Positions 1 to 12,077 of a DNA stretch of 64,000 bases are shown here, in pieces. A program made the position numbers and the translations under genes. This DNA comes from Lithodes maja (lineage: Eukaryota; Arthropoda; Malacostraca; Decapoda; Lithodidae): contig JBAKBP010007594.1 of the NCBI GenBank assembly GCA_037953745.1, positions 1-64,000 on the forward strand, read 5' to 3'. A model generated the notes under the pieces. The model was not told the DNA's origin. It did not search any database and was given only the letters and a program-made list of their open reading frames with translations. Every line of letters begins with the position of its first letter. Position 1 is the first letter of the stretch.

Positions 1-59
1 CCTTTATTCTCACCTTAGTCTTTGTTACTCGTGTCGAGAGTACATGCAAACTCTATCTT

Positions 60-112
<53 letters not shown>

Positions 113-514
113 TGCGTGATATATATTCATATATTACCACTTAGGTTTATATATATATTCATTCGGCAATATTACCCGCACACTACACGTAAATGTTGTG
201 AACACCCCTGGCAGATCCTATACTATGTTGATAGGATTATCAGGGTACGTAAATCGTGTATAAATGTTCACAGAGAGTGTTATCTATCTTGTCCCTTAGC
301 TAGACTCATATTATTTATGTTTCTTGGCTTCACAACCAGTTTAAACATTTAATTTGAATTCATAGTAATTCTATTTTGTCCACATCGCATTAACATTTCA
401 ATGTCGAGGGCTCGGTCTTACACACGAGACTAATATTTATTTTGCTCAATTCCCTGAACTATTATTCCTAAATCTAACTGTATATGTTAGTAGATAATTG
501 AACCGTCTCTCATT
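1..514. other. Unassigned sequence with AT microsatellite
   Basis: Apart from the AT dinucleotide tract near the start, I see no coding region, RNA gene or repeat that I recognise here. The only long reading frame (44-352) is produced by translating the microsatellite and is not a gene. Confidence 0.5.
63..111. repeat. (AT)n microsatellite
   Basis: An uninterrupted AT dinucleotide repeat of about 49 bp, visible directly. A second, shorter cluster of TATA-rich sequence follows at about 120-160. Confidence 0.95.
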
Positions 515-2311
515 TGTTATGACTGGGGTTCAAATATATCAGGGCTCTTATTCATTGGACTAGTAATGGCATAAATGTTACAACGGAAAGCGCTAGCTCC
601 AACCTCTGAAGTATATTCCCAGTGAACAAAGAACACAAATACTCTACAGAGTTCTATATGCAATAATAGGCTATCAAACTCTCAATAAATGTGCGTCTAC
701 TCTAGGCTTAATGCTATGTGAAAACAGCCTATTACTACCTATAACCGAAGGTGCTTGGTTATGGTATGCAAAGTAAGGTGGTAAGAGAAGTTACAGCTTA
801 CGTTACTTTAATCAATAAATGTCAGGCACTCCTGCATGAAAGAAAGTGCACTAAAGTCCTTCAACACTAACAAGGAATCTTCTTTAAATGTTAGATGCTA
901 TAAAGATGCTCGTATCGGAAATGGAACCCAAAAAGGCAGGCAGCGGAACAATGCTCGTGCAGGCTATGCACACAAAAAGGCAGAATATATAATGCCGTCG
1001 GAGCCAAGAATATCCTAAACACTACAACACTAATAATAATCGCCACGACAATGCAGTATTCCTATCAACAAAAAGAGCCTAAGTCGTTTGTGTCTCAATA
1101 CATCAAACTAGGCTGCGAAATGCTTGTGTAATCATAAATGGGTATGCATAAAAATTGTAATTAGGTTAATATACTTAATGTCTACTATGATTGATAAAGT
1201 CTAGCTAGAGTCAATGATACGAGATACTGGTGCGCATGGCATGCTGCATAGCCTAGTGCAAATCTCAAGTCTGTGCGTCAAATATTACGTTATAATGAAG
1301 GGTAGCTCTCTTGAGAAACCTTAATACCGAAGTATTAAGCGTTCTCCTGGCGTACCTCAAAGACAAACAATCGAGACTAGAACAGTGCAGAATGGTATAG
1401 GCAAAAAACCCTCATTCGTGCATGCTCTACTCTCAATGGCACACAGACTAGAATTTACTCAATCAACTCCAGTTCTCAGGTATGTCGTGCCGCTTTTAAC
1501 TGAAGCCAGCACTCATAGGAAACAATACCTATAATATCAGACTCCTAGTCTAGCATTATCTAATCCAGCAGAACACTAATAACTAAAGGAAGCAGTACTA
1601 ACAATATAAATGCCAACCAATGCTTCGTGATCCACTTATCTTAACAACTAACATACATAGGCTATATCAGACCTTAACACACAATACAACTGGCCAGCAT
1701 GAAGCTGATTTTGCAGAGTTAACCAGAGGGGGTATAATATTAATAAAAGGTGGTGAAAGATATGGAAAATGAGAGAGATAGACAGAGGAAAAGATTCTCA
1801 GGTACGGAGCGGGGACAGATAGCAAGGGAAAAAAGATGGGTGTGTTCTAGAAACCAGATCTGAGGGAGAAAGTGGCGAGGAACTGTATATATACTCGCAC
1901 TAGCTCGAGCCGCGTGGGAAAAGAGCGGTTACAAGTCATCTAACCACTAACAAAGCTTACAGCATGGTAAGGGCCTCTCTCCACCAACCCCCGCGAGGCA
2001 GCCAGCCGTGACGTCATCGAGCGGGACAAAAAACACTGCGCGCCCCCTCTCACTCTGTTCTACTCTCTCTCTCTCTCTCCCAGATCCCATCATTACTAGT
2101 TAATGATAAAACATATACTTTACAATTAAATATATAAAGCCTTGACATGGGCGAAAACAAAGAGCCTTTCTGGACTGCCCATGACACGAGCTTTCATATG
2201 AAATAAAGCACACTCTAATACATAAACTGTAGCCCCATCCACTGCCCTGGCGATCCTAGTGAGTCACTGTAGGACAAGCCATGCGGTTCTAACGGAGTGG
2301 TCAACGTCACA
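515..2311 (-). mobile_element. Solo LTR of a Gmr1-like Ty3/gypsy family
   Basis: On the plus strand the segment starts TGTTATGACTGG and ends CGTCACA, the same termini (TGTTACG...GCGTCACA) as the complete LTRs elsewhere in the window. Internal words are also shared, for example the 'gggctctta...ggactag' block about 40 bp in, and 'aaagtctagctag' followed by 'ctctcttgag' in the middle. Its 1797-bp length fits the 1.65-1.85 kb of the other LTRs. CATT flanks both sides (511-514 and 2312-2315), a 4-bp target duplication, and no internal region is attached. It is therefore a solo LTR, normally left by LTR-LTR recombination. The sequence differs clearly from the A, C, D and E LTRs and is probably a fifth family. 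The strand given is that of the parent element. Confidence 0.85.
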
Positions 2312-2519
2312 CATTATTAATAAGTTATTCGTTATTTACCATTCAGCTGATATTCTTATTAATATATTCTAACTTCACTGAGACAGTGTGACCACAGTAT
2401 TATTGACCTACCTAGATTCACGCTATACCTCACGTTTATTTTGACCTCAGAATATCAGCTACTATTTGAGACTAGCCGCTCTGTTAGCATTTATGCTATA
2501 CTTATATATTCATCCAGGC

Positions 2520-5445
2520 TGGATGTATGTGGAATGACGGAGACCAAATGCAAGGGTACAGATGTGAGAGAGTGGGGGTGTGGAATGGGTGTGTGTGCTG
2601 GAGTGAGTGAGGAAGCAGCGAGAGGTGCGTGTTTGTTTGTAAGTAACAAATGGATGGAGCGTGTAAGAGAATATGGGTCTGTACGTTCAAGGATTGTATG
2701 GATGAGAATGAAAGTAAGAATACAAACGTGGGTGATTGTGTGTGTGTATGCACCGACAGAGGATAAACTTGTAAGAGAGAAAGATGAGTTCTGGGTGAAT
2801 GTGGAGGTGTGCCTGGATAAGTTTGACAAGAACGAAAGAATATTTCTGATTGGGGATATGAGTGGTAAGGTGGGTGACAGAAAAGTTGATGGAGTGGTGG
2901 GAGGGTGGGGGGTACCATCAGAGGTGAATAGGAATGGTAGTGCACTTGTGGACGTATGTGTGGGGAGGAGGCTGTGGATAGCCAACACCTTCTTCCGACA
3001 CAGAATGATACACAGGTAGCCTACACATGGAAAGTGGTGTGGACGATGAAGGAAAACGAGAAGACAGTGGTGGAACGAAAGTCACTGATTGATTATAGAT
3101 GTGTGGATGAACGAATGAAGAAATCTGTGCTGGATGCTAGGGTGTATAGGGGTATTGGAGGGGGTCTGTCGGATCATTATGTAGTAGTAGCTAAAATTAG
3201 GATACAAAAGAAGTGGGTGAGGAAAGCTGGAGAGAGGCGGAATGGTGAGGAGGGTGGAGAGGCTACAGGAGGAGGAAATCAGGGAAGAGTACAGGAGAGC
3301 AGTAGAAACACGACTAGGTGGGTTCGACCTGGATGATTTGGAGGAAGTGGAGGAGATGAGCAAGGTGTTTAAGGAAGAGATTTGTGCAGCATGTGAGGAG
3401 GTGTGTGGAGTGAGGAGAAGAGGGAGGGGAGTGAAAGGTACAGCATGGTGGACAGAAGAGGTAAAAATAGCTGTGGAAGACAAGAAGAAAGCATATAGAG
3501 AGTGGTTGGGTAGTAGAGGGAATAAAGATTTGGAGAGGCAGAAATGAGCGAGGTACATGGAGAGAAAGAGAGTGGTTAAGAGAGTAGTGAAGGAAAGTAA
3601 GAGAAGAGTAGATGAGGAATTTGGAAGGAATCTGAGTGTAAAATGGAGATAGTGTAAGAAACTGTTGTGGAAAGAAGACAAGAAAGTTAGGGAAGGTAGC
3701 AAGGGAAACAGTAAGGGTGTGAAAGATAAGAATGAGAGAATGCTAGCCGAGAAGCAAGAGAGAGTCGAAAGATGGAGGGAGTACTTCAACGAGTTGCTAA
3801 ATGTAAGGAATGAAGAGCCAGCAAACATAGTTGGATATGGTATGGGAGAGAGAAGAAGAGAAGAAGTGGAGGAGGTGGGGATCAGGAGGTCAGAAGTGTG
3901 GGAAGCCATGAAAAGAGTGAAGTTGGGGAAAGCACCAGGAACAGATGGAGTGTGTGGGGAAATGTTGAAGTATGGTGGTGAGATAGTGATCGAATGGGTA
4001 TGGCAAATGTGCAAACTAGCATGGGAGATGGGGAGTGCACCCTATGACTGGAAGACTGGCATAATAGTTCCCCTATATAAGGTCAAAGGGGAAAGAGCAG
4101 TGTGTTGTAACCACCGAGTAATATGTCTTCTAAGCGTAGTAGGGAAGGTGTACAGTAGGGTAGTGATTGAGAGAGTGAGAGCGAGAACGTAGAAATGGAT
4201 AGGCGACGAGCAGGGAGGTTTTAGGAAGGGAAGAGGATGTGTAGATCAGATTTTTACCCTAATTTGTGTTGTGGAGAAATATCTGGAGAAGCAACAAAAG
4301 GTGTATGTTGCCTTTATGGACTTGTAGAAGGCCTATGACAGAGTGGATAGAGAAGGTATGTGGAAAGTACTTAGAATATACGGAGTAGATGGCAAGTTGC
4401 TGAAAGCAGTGAAGAGCATGTATGAGGGTGCAAAGGCGGCAGTACGTGTGGAAAATGAGCAAAGCGAGTTCTTTGACCTGAATGTTGGGTTGAAACAGGG
4501 GTGTGTGATGTCCCTGTGGTTGTTTACTGTATATATGGATGGATTCATGAAAGAAATACTAGGAAGAGCATTGGATGTTGGTGTATCGCTGAAAAGGGAG
4601 GTAAATGAGTGGAAGCTGCCTATACTGCTGTTTGCGGATGATACAGTTCTGATGAGTGATAATGAATGGGAGTTGCAGGATCTGGTAAATGAGTTTGGAA
4701 AAGTGTGCGAAAAACGGAATTTGAAGGTAAATGCGGGGAAGAGCAAGGTTATGGTCTTCGAAAGAGGTGAAGTCACAGAGTGTGAGCTGAAGTTGAACGG
4801 TCAGGCAATGGAGATCGTCAACTCTTTTAAGTATCCGGGCAGTGTGTTGTGTAAAGATGGGACTATGGATGAAGGAGTGCGGGAGAGGGTACAACAGGGG
4901 AAGAGGGTTGTAGGAACGCTGAAAGCAGTAACAAGAAATAGGGTGGTCAGTATGGAAGTGAAGAAGTTCTTGCATGACAGTGTGGTAATCCCGAAACTGA
5001 CTTACGGAAGTGAAGCATGGACGTTGGTTGAGAGACTCAGACCAAGGGTGAGAGCGGTGGAAATGAGTTACTTAAGAAGTGCGTGCGGAGTTACATGGAG
5101 GGATAGACAGACGAATGAGGAAGTAAGAAGGAGGTGTGGTGTGGAGGTAGATGTGCTGGAAAGTGTGAAAAGGAACAACTTGAGATGGTTCGGCCATATG
5201 GAACATATGGAAAGCGAGAGAATGACTAAGAGGGTGTACGATAGCGAGGTGGAAGGACAGAGAGGGAGAGGTAGACCGAAGGAGAGGTGGAAGGATGGAG
5301 TGAGGAAGTATATGGATGAAGGTGGTGCTGGTTGGGAGGAGGGGCGTCGACTGACTGGGGATAGAGGTGCATGGGGGCGGTTCGTTCGTGGCCACCCCTT
5401 CGGGGAGCATGGCGTCAGGCAATAGATAGACAGATAGATATATTT
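2520..5445 (+). pseudogene. RTE-like LINE, endonuclease-reverse transcriptase, 5'-truncated and decayed
   Basis: A non-LTR retrotransposon polyprotein that nicks DNA and reverse-transcribes in place. The apurinic-like endonuclease (EEP) domain spans about 2520-3200, with TETK, YAPTE, GDMSGKVG (normally GDFNAKVG) and SDHYVVV. The RT spans about 3900-4900, with KAPGTDGV, GFRKGRGCVDQ, KAYDRVDR, LKQGC and the catalytic FADD (about 4633-4644). The tail contains LRWFGHMEHM and RGRGRPKERWKD, typical of RTE-type elements. Most of it lies in one frame, but a stretch at about 3010-3240 is read in another (two frameshifts), and in-frame stops occur at 3545, about 3650, 4190 and about 4324. The start is cut off inside the endonuclease. 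The 3' end carries short 'atagataga' repeats, as RTE tails often do. It is dead. RTE is my best clade call; RTE-X or Proto2 are possible. Confidence 0.85.
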
Positions 5446-5699
5446 ATCATATGTTTATTCAATTGTGATGTATCAATTATTATTATAAACTGATTTATTT
5501 AACATCCACGCTCTATGAACATTATTATTCATTCTTGAAGTAGGTTCGAGAGTATTTCTATATAAATACGACTCAACCAGCATTATCAATTATTATCTAT
5601 GCCCGTGCCCTGATTAAAAGTGAAATAAAAACTTGTGAAACCCAACCGTGTATTCTGTATCATTGGTAGAGATTGGGGAGATTTATAATTACATATTTG

Positions 5700-6480
5700 G
5701 AGTCAGTTGTGTTCCTGCTGAGTGTTATAGTTCTAAAAGCTTTCCTAAGCCGGAAAGATAGAACTGACTTAATCGGGCAAGTATTATTGCCTGGCATAAC
5801 AGACCACAATTCCATTACCGTCACAGAAGTCCTAGCAACAGAAATTATTCCAAATTTCGGATTACCCATCACCTTACTCTCGGACAACGCCCCAGAATTC
5901 TCCGGACGCGTATGGAAAGCTTTCGCTCAGAAATGCGGCATAAAAATCGCCCATTCCTCACCATACTGGCCCCAGGGAAATTCAATTTGCGAACGTAGTC
6001 ATCGCACCATCGATAACTAACTGTGAACACGTTTAATTGCATTCAACACCTCCGACTGACCATCACAGGTAAAAATTATTCAGTGGGGAATAAATTCCTG
6101 TCCCCGAGAAGACGGCATCACGCCCCACGAATGGCTGTATGGCGTCGCCCCCCTCCTCCTGCCTTTTCATCACCTGGCCCAAACGCCCACCTCTGAAGTT
6201 AGCATCGACCCCCTCCAACACCTCAAAAACACCTTCCACACAGCCCAAATGTGTCAAGATATCCAACGCGACACCACCAGACCCAACAATCCTTACACCA
6301 TAGGCGACACCATTATGGTAGCTAAGTTACCAGTGGTGAATAAGCTAGGTCCCCGCTACGTACGACCCTATAAGGTGTTAAAAGTCCCTAATCCTTATCA
6401 AATTATCGTAGACTATCACGGAGAGACTAGGGCCTACAGAAATCGCTTCGTGAGGATCTACCGTCCTTTGAAGCTACAGT
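5700..6480 (+). pseudogene. Integrase fragment of a second Ty3/gypsy-type lineage
   Basis: Two open segments read on the plus strand make up the C-terminal half of a retroviral-type integrase. The first (about 5740-6020) holds the second catalytic aspartate in LLSDNAPEFSG and the catalytic glutamate region in SPYWPQGNSICERSHR. The connecting stretch around 6118-6250 still reads as PHEWLYG and similar integrase linker sequence, but in another frame. The second segment (6249-6480) carries the GPRYVRPYKVL motif of the GPY/F module, followed by RFVRIYRP. The upstream HHCC finger, the first catalytic aspartate, RT and both LTRs are missing. It is clearly different from the Gmr1-like integrases in this window, so it comes from another family. 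Frameshifts and truncation make it non-functional. Confidence 0.75.
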
Positions 6481-6813
6481 TAAAAAAAACCCACCATGAC
6501 CACAAACACAACCCCAGTTGTACCCACTACCACCACTAAACAACCTTCACGACCTCATATCACACCACCCCCACCCTCCATATCCCCCCACTCAACTCCA
6601 TCCAACCATCAATAAAAAGCCACAGCATCAAAACACAAATGCACCGCCAAACCACATTTCCGTACTCACTACAAGGTCCGCCCCCTCTCTCAGCCACACC
6701 CTACACATCCTCTTGTAAAAAAAATAAAAACCCTGCACCAAATATTTCCCTAACAAAAAACACCCATCAAATCCACAACAAGTCACGTCAACCAACCACA
6801 ACCCAAACGCCCC
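6481..6813. other. C/A-rich low-complexity stretch
   Basis: Downstream of the integrase fragment the sequence is strongly biased to C, A and T, with many CCAC, ACCC and CATC words and almost no G on the plus strand. Short open frames here are compositional. It may be the 3' non-coding tail of the preceding element. No gene is visible. Confidence 0.5.
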
Positions 6814-7410
6814 TGTGACGCCTCCCGGCGTTAGCAGAATGGTTGCGTGGGGCATTGCAGCTCGCTAGCGCTCGCCAGGATGGGGGGATAGGCTACAGTT
6901 GTCCTAGAATGATCTGCTTTATTTCATTAGTGTCGTGTTGCCACAGACAGTCTAGAAATGGTCTTTGTTTTGGTCTCTGACCGCGCCTTATATTTTATAT
7001 TCGCTATAATATAAATGTTGCTTGTGTGGGAGGCGAGCGAGAGAGTGTGAGGGAGTACACCCGGCAGCGAGGTGAGCTATGACGCGGCTCGCTTGGGCGC
7101 TGACGGCGTTGGCGGCCGGGTGGTCAACTAGTCCCTTCCCGTCGCGGCCTCGTGTTTTTTACCAGCTCAGAGCTTGCCTGACACGCGTATCGCCTACATC
7201 CATTGCAATTCTGTCCCCCATACTCGCGACTTTGCATACTATCTCTCTCTCTCGACTTCTCCTTTCTCATTCTCTAATCTTTATTAAACTCAACATCCCT
7301 TCTGGTTTCAGCATAGACGTTCACCGTCGACCAGTCGTATTGTACGCGAAGCTCTCAGATATTTCCATGTATTAGGTTAAGGAGGTATTATGCTTTATTG
7401 AGGTTTAGAG
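6814..7410 (+). repeat. A1 5' LTR, first part
   Basis: Begins TGTGACGCCTCCCGGCG like the other family A LTRs and matches the start of the A1 3' LTR (24337-24930) almost base for base. It holds the AT-rich promoter-like stretch 'ctataatataaatg' (about 7003-7017) and a sense ATG reading frame at 7079. It stops at 'ggtttagag', where A2 inserted, and continues at 15303. Confidence 0.9.
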
Positions 7411-9089
7411 TGTTACGATCCAGGTTCTCAAAGACACAGGGCTCTTCAACATTGGACTAGATAATGGCAAAATGCAACAACGGTAACACTAGATCCAACC
7501 CCTGCCTTAAACACTGGAAAACAAAACACCATTACCGCCCTGAGTCGTGCCTGGACAACGAGGTATCCTATGACTCGGTAACTGGTGCACACACACTAGG
7601 CTGACGCTCGATGAAACAGCCTATTCTCAAACAGTAAAAGATTACTCGATTAGGTTACACAAAGAAAAGATAGTTAACGTGATTAATTAACGTTACGGTA
7701 GATACTCAAATAACTGGCACTCCTGTATTAAAGAAAGTGCAATGCTAGTCCTGCAACATCAACTGGAAACTTCTGAAATAAGTCTGATGCTGGGAAGATG
7801 TTCGTAAAGAATCTTGAACAATTATAATGCAGAATACGGGTCACAATAAATACTAGGACATATAGTAATAATAGGCAGGCGAATAATAAAGACTGCGCAA
7901 AGGTAGTAATGCTCGACAACTAAAGAAATGCTTCGTGACACAACGCAACAGCCTACTAGGGTTGTGCAACTCAACAACAACCTCGGCTCAAAAGTGCAGC
8001 GAATGATAATGTTGCATACATATAATAATGGAGCTTATCTCTAACAAGTGTCTGCTTAGTTAATAAAGTCTAGCTGGGGTATCAAGGCAGGGCAACAATG
8101 GGCGAGCATGCGGCTCGTAGCCTAACGTTGTCCGAAGGTGGTATAATGAAGATTACGTTATATGACGGGGATGCTCTCTTGATAAATCTAGGTCTCTAGT
8201 ACCTAGTTCTATCCTGGTGATCCCTCAGAAGTCAACACAAAGAGGCAGCACTATGTTGTGAGGGATAGGCTATGGCCCTCTCACACCACAGCGCTGTGCT
8301 CGCAAGGTAAACCCACCCGAAGACAACTTAGGCTCCCACAGTACCTGTCGATGTCGTGCAGGGCTTAGCTAACACTGCACACATCGGAGACAACGACACA
8401 GTAACCTTACCCCTAGTCTAGCTTTAGATAACCAAGCAGAATCACTCAACACCTTGCCAGGGAGACATATACCGGTCTACAACCTTCCCGAGAGAGGACA
8501 CACACGGAAAAGTCCGTCTCTCCAAACCTCATACATAGAAATATCTGAGAGCTTCGCGTACAATACGACTGGCCAACGGTGAACGTCTATGCTGAAACCA
8601 GAAGGGATGTTGAGTTTAATAAAGATTAGAGAATGAGAAAGGAGAAGTCGAGAGAGAGGAATAGTATGCAAAGTGGCGAGTATGGGGGACAGAATTGCAA
8701 AGGATGTAGACGATACGCGTGTCAGGCAAGCTCTGAGCTGGTAAAGAATACGCGGCCGCGATGGGCAGGGACTAGTTGACCACCCGGCCGCCAACGCCGT
8801 CAGCGCCCAAGCGAGCCGGGCCACAGCTCACCCCGCTGCCAGGTGTACTCCCTCACCCTCTCTCGCTCGCCTCCCACACAAGCAACATTTATATTATAGC
8901 GAATATAAAATATAAGGCGCGGTCACAGACCAAAACAAAGACCATTTCTAGACTGGCTGTGGCAACACGACCCTAATGAAATAAAGCAGATCATTCTAGG
9001 ACAACTGTAGCCTATCCCCCCATCCTGGCGAGCGCTAGCGAGCTGCAATGCCCCACGCAACCATTCTGCCAGCGCCGGGAGGCGTCACA
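7411..9089 (-). repeat. A2 3' LTR
   Basis: A 1679-bp LTR bounded by TGTTACGATCCAGG and GGCGTCACA on the plus strand. It adjoins the polypurine tract of A2 on its right side. It pairs with 13638-15302. Confidence 0.92.
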
Positions 9090-9101
9090 CCCCCCCCAAG
9101 A
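9090..9101 (-). promoter_or_regulatory. A2 polypurine tract
   Basis: Read on the minus strand this is ATCTTGGGGGGGG immediately before the 3' LTR start TGTGACGCC, the position of the plus-strand primer for reverse transcription. The same ATCTTGGG core lies next to the 3' LTR of A1 (T-runs differ slightly), C, D1, D2 and E. Confidence 0.8.
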
Positions 9102-9494
9102 TATGGGACACTCAACCATTAGCCCATATCTGAACAGGCAGAATGTCGCTAGAATCTGCCACTCCTAACCACTCTGCCACTCATGGAATGCAAGCTCAGT
9201 CTCCTCAAAAAAATACAACAACATTTATATATAAAAAAATCTTATCACCCTTCCCAAATATAATACATTAATTCATAACATTGTGCTCCCAGAGCGAGCA
9301 TTAAGAAGCACAGCCTACTGAGGGAAAATCATCTGCACTCAGTACTCAGCTACAATATTATCTTAAAATTAATTATTAAAAGAAAGAGTTTTTATTTAAT
9401 TTTTCATATTTTATTTTAATGTTGTTTTTGGCGGCTACTATAGATGTAGCCTAATTTTCTTCTAATCAAAGCCAACAACTCCTGCCCTGCGACC
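9102..9494 (-). other. A2 3' non-coding internal region
   Basis: An AT-rich stretch between the stop of the pol frame and the polypurine tract. It contains 'cagagcgagca' (on the plus strand), which recurs in the same place in A1, D1, D2 and E. It has no coding potential. It is conserved between families in position and in short words. Confidence 0.6.
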
Positions 9495-12077
9495 CTACGC
9501 TGATGCTACACACGCGAGCCAACAAGCACCAGCCGCAAAAATACACCGCGAGCCAAGACAGGAGGCTATACCAACATACTGTGGTAGCCTACCCCGGATA
9601 CTCCACCCATGACAGACACTGACTGAACAGCGAGGGTTCTCCTGCAAACAAAGCCAAAACATTATCAGTGCCCTTAGCATGCCACACATCCAACTTGTGT
9701 TCCGGCAGCACAACAACACCTGACACTGATAAACTGCCCAGTTCATCGCAAGACTGGCACCTCTCTTCGCTCTTTCCGGCAACGGGGCCTGCCAATAACC
9801 CTTCACTAGTTCTACCTTCGTGATGAGCGAGGCAGCCCCGAAGCGGTCTATGGTGTCGTCAACTCTGGGTAATGGATAGGCGTCTGTCAGGGATAATGCT
9901 TCCACACTCTTGCAATCAACAAACACACGGACTCTGCCACCAAACTCAGGTTGCAAAGCCACTGGCAACGACCACTCACGACATTCCTCATCCCTCAGAC
10001 CCCCTCTCCACACATCGTCCAGCTCCGCCTTCACAACAGGCTGTCGAGCAGGATTCACACGGCAGGGAACCAACTCGAGCCTTGCACTGTCTCCAGCCTC
10101 CATGTCGGATTCTACCCCGTACATCAGGCCTGGAGAAGCAACAAACATGCGGACGGACTGCCACAGCCTAGTGAACAACTTCTCTTGTCGCTCAGGAACA
10201 AGAGGTTGCAACTTATCTCGCAGAACAATATGCCTAGTGCCCTCCCACATCTCCTTCACCATGTGGAGAGGACCCCTCACCTGATGCCCGAAAACAAGCT
10301 CATTCGGACTGAAACCGAGACTCTCTCCAGGTACTTCTCTTGCCGCGAACAAAACATACGGCAGACCAAGGTCCCAATCCTTTCCGTTCTCTGCGCAATA
10401 ACATCGAAGCATGCTTGTCAGCATGGCGTGCCACCTCTCCAACACCCCTTGACTCTCCGGGTGATACGCAGAAGAGACGACAGTGCTGATGCCATGCTGA
10501 ATCATAGTTTGTTTGAACAGATTAGATGTAACACTAGAACCTTGGTCCGATTGCACCTCTTGCGGGTAACCATACCGCGAGCAATACAAGAGCAGGTTCC
10601 GGACAACAGTTTTCGCCGTGCCATTTCTCATTGGATATGCATCAGGATAACGAGTGGCCACATCCATGATAGTTACTAGAAATTTATTACCGGCACTAGT
10701 AGGGGGTAGGGGTCCGACCAAATCAATGATGACCTTACTGAAGGGCGGTCCACTGACAGGAATTGGGTGCAACGGGGCTCTCGGAATTGTTTGGTTAGGT
10801 TTTCCAACCCTCTGGCACGTATGACACCTTGCTATCCAGGTTACCACCTGCCCCTTCAACCCCGGCCACCAAAACAATTTTTCTAAAGCCGCCACCGTTT
10901 TTCTCACCCCTAGATGTCCTGCCAGTGGTATGTCATGCGCCAACCTCAGTAGGCTATCCCTGCACTCCCGTGGCACCACCAACTGGTCCACTACTCCGGA
11001 CCCCTCTTGCCAACTACGTTTAGGGTCTTGAAAACGCCTATAGAGGATGCCTTCTAAATAAAAAAAATCTCCTGGCTGTGCATCGCCGTCCTCGTCGAGC
11101 TCTACAGCTCCATTAGCACACATTTGGAGCTCAGGGTCCTCTAGTTGCAACCGACGTATATCTGAGGGTGCCAAGCGATCTAACTGCTCCCGGAGCAATG
11201 CATGACCTTCCCCGATACTGGGCTGCTCCCTCTGTCTCTCTCGATGTACATAACGTTGCTGTCGTGGAGACTCGTCATGCCCAGTCTCGTCACTCTCGAT
11301 GACAGGCCCAGGGGCTACTCCAGAATTAAGTAATGGTGCTAATACTGAATCACCCAGGAGAGCCGCCGAGTCAAAACTCTTAAAACCAACTCCAGCTTTA
11401 GCCTCCTCCTGTTGATCGTTCCTCTGCTGGTCTGAAGACGGAGGACTAGGCTGTGACACTTTAGCTGCCCGAGCTCGGGTGACAACACACGCCATGGGTT
11501 GTGTCTGGCACCGCTCGACCCACTCTTGCTCTTCCCTACTCACGTCGGCCGGCCTCTCGGCAACGACTAAGGGTAGAACCTCAGAAGCGGGCATTGCAAA
11601 GTCGTTGCCGAGAAGAAGGTCGACGCCCTCCACTGGCAGTTTCTCCACAATCCCGACATCCAATTCACGTGCCACACCATCCACCTCCAACTCCAACCGC
11701 ACCAGCGGGTATGACCGAGTTGCATTAATACCCTGCACCACCACCACCCGAGCCGCGTTTATAGGGTAGCCAGTCAAGTTTTTCATCAGAGTCTGGGAAG
11801 CACCTGTATCACGCAAGACTTCTACTCCATGCTTGCGCCCTGCCCACATCACGCAACCCCGCCCTCTATGGTCGCAAAAAACATCCTGAGCAGGGTTCGA
11901 GCCTCCCAGGTGCTTCTGCATTGGCTGTGCCTCAGCCTCTGACGAACTGCCCCGGGCAAACTCAGATGACTTCGGAGACACACTAATGTTGCAGGCCAAA
12001 GACACAGCTGCTGTAGGTGGTTTGCTAGGACAGACTCTTGCAAAGTGCCCCTTTTTATGACAATGATAACATTCCAA
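9495..12077 (-). pseudogene. A2 Pol: zinc knuckle, protease, integrase, truncated RT
   Basis: An open frame of 860 codons. In order: a CCHC zinc knuckle (residues 3-16, CYHCHKKGHFARVC); the aspartic protease active site DTGA (about 91-94) with LLLGNDF downstream; the integrase HHCC finger (HDIPLAGHLG ... CHTC); and the integrase core with aspartates in IDLVGP and SDQG and glutamate in GVLERW. The usual NFT after SDQG is changed to SVT. The integrase C-terminal GPY module is missing. The frame then enters an N-terminal RT segment (SLPVALQPEFGG, YPLPRVDDTIDRFG, LVKGYWQ) and leaves the family reading at about the point where the RT palm should follow. No YLDD and almost no RNase H are present; an RNase H tail (HKLDVWHAKGTDNV) survives in another frame at 9589-9795. 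A1 shares the same truncation. The product could not reverse-transcribe. The first codon used here lies inside the original Gag-Pol frame. Confidence 0.85.

Noticed and set aside
44..352. A 102-codon open frame at the window start
   Set aside because: Its first part is the translated AT microsatellite (IYIYIY) and the rest resembles no protein.
3082..4014. A 310-codon minus-strand frame opposite the RTE-like LINE
   Set aside because: Antisense shadow; composition (S, L, P, T rich) mirrors the purine-rich sense strand that encodes recognisable endonuclease and RT.
5446..5659. Possible LTR end of another element
   Set aside because: There is a TATA-like motif and AATAAA, but no matching partner LTR and no convincing primer site; left unassigned.
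9951..10679. A 242-codon plus-strand frame inside A2 pol
   Set aside because: Lies opposite the integrase coding sequence; it is repeated opposite A1 integrase only because the sense sequence is shared.
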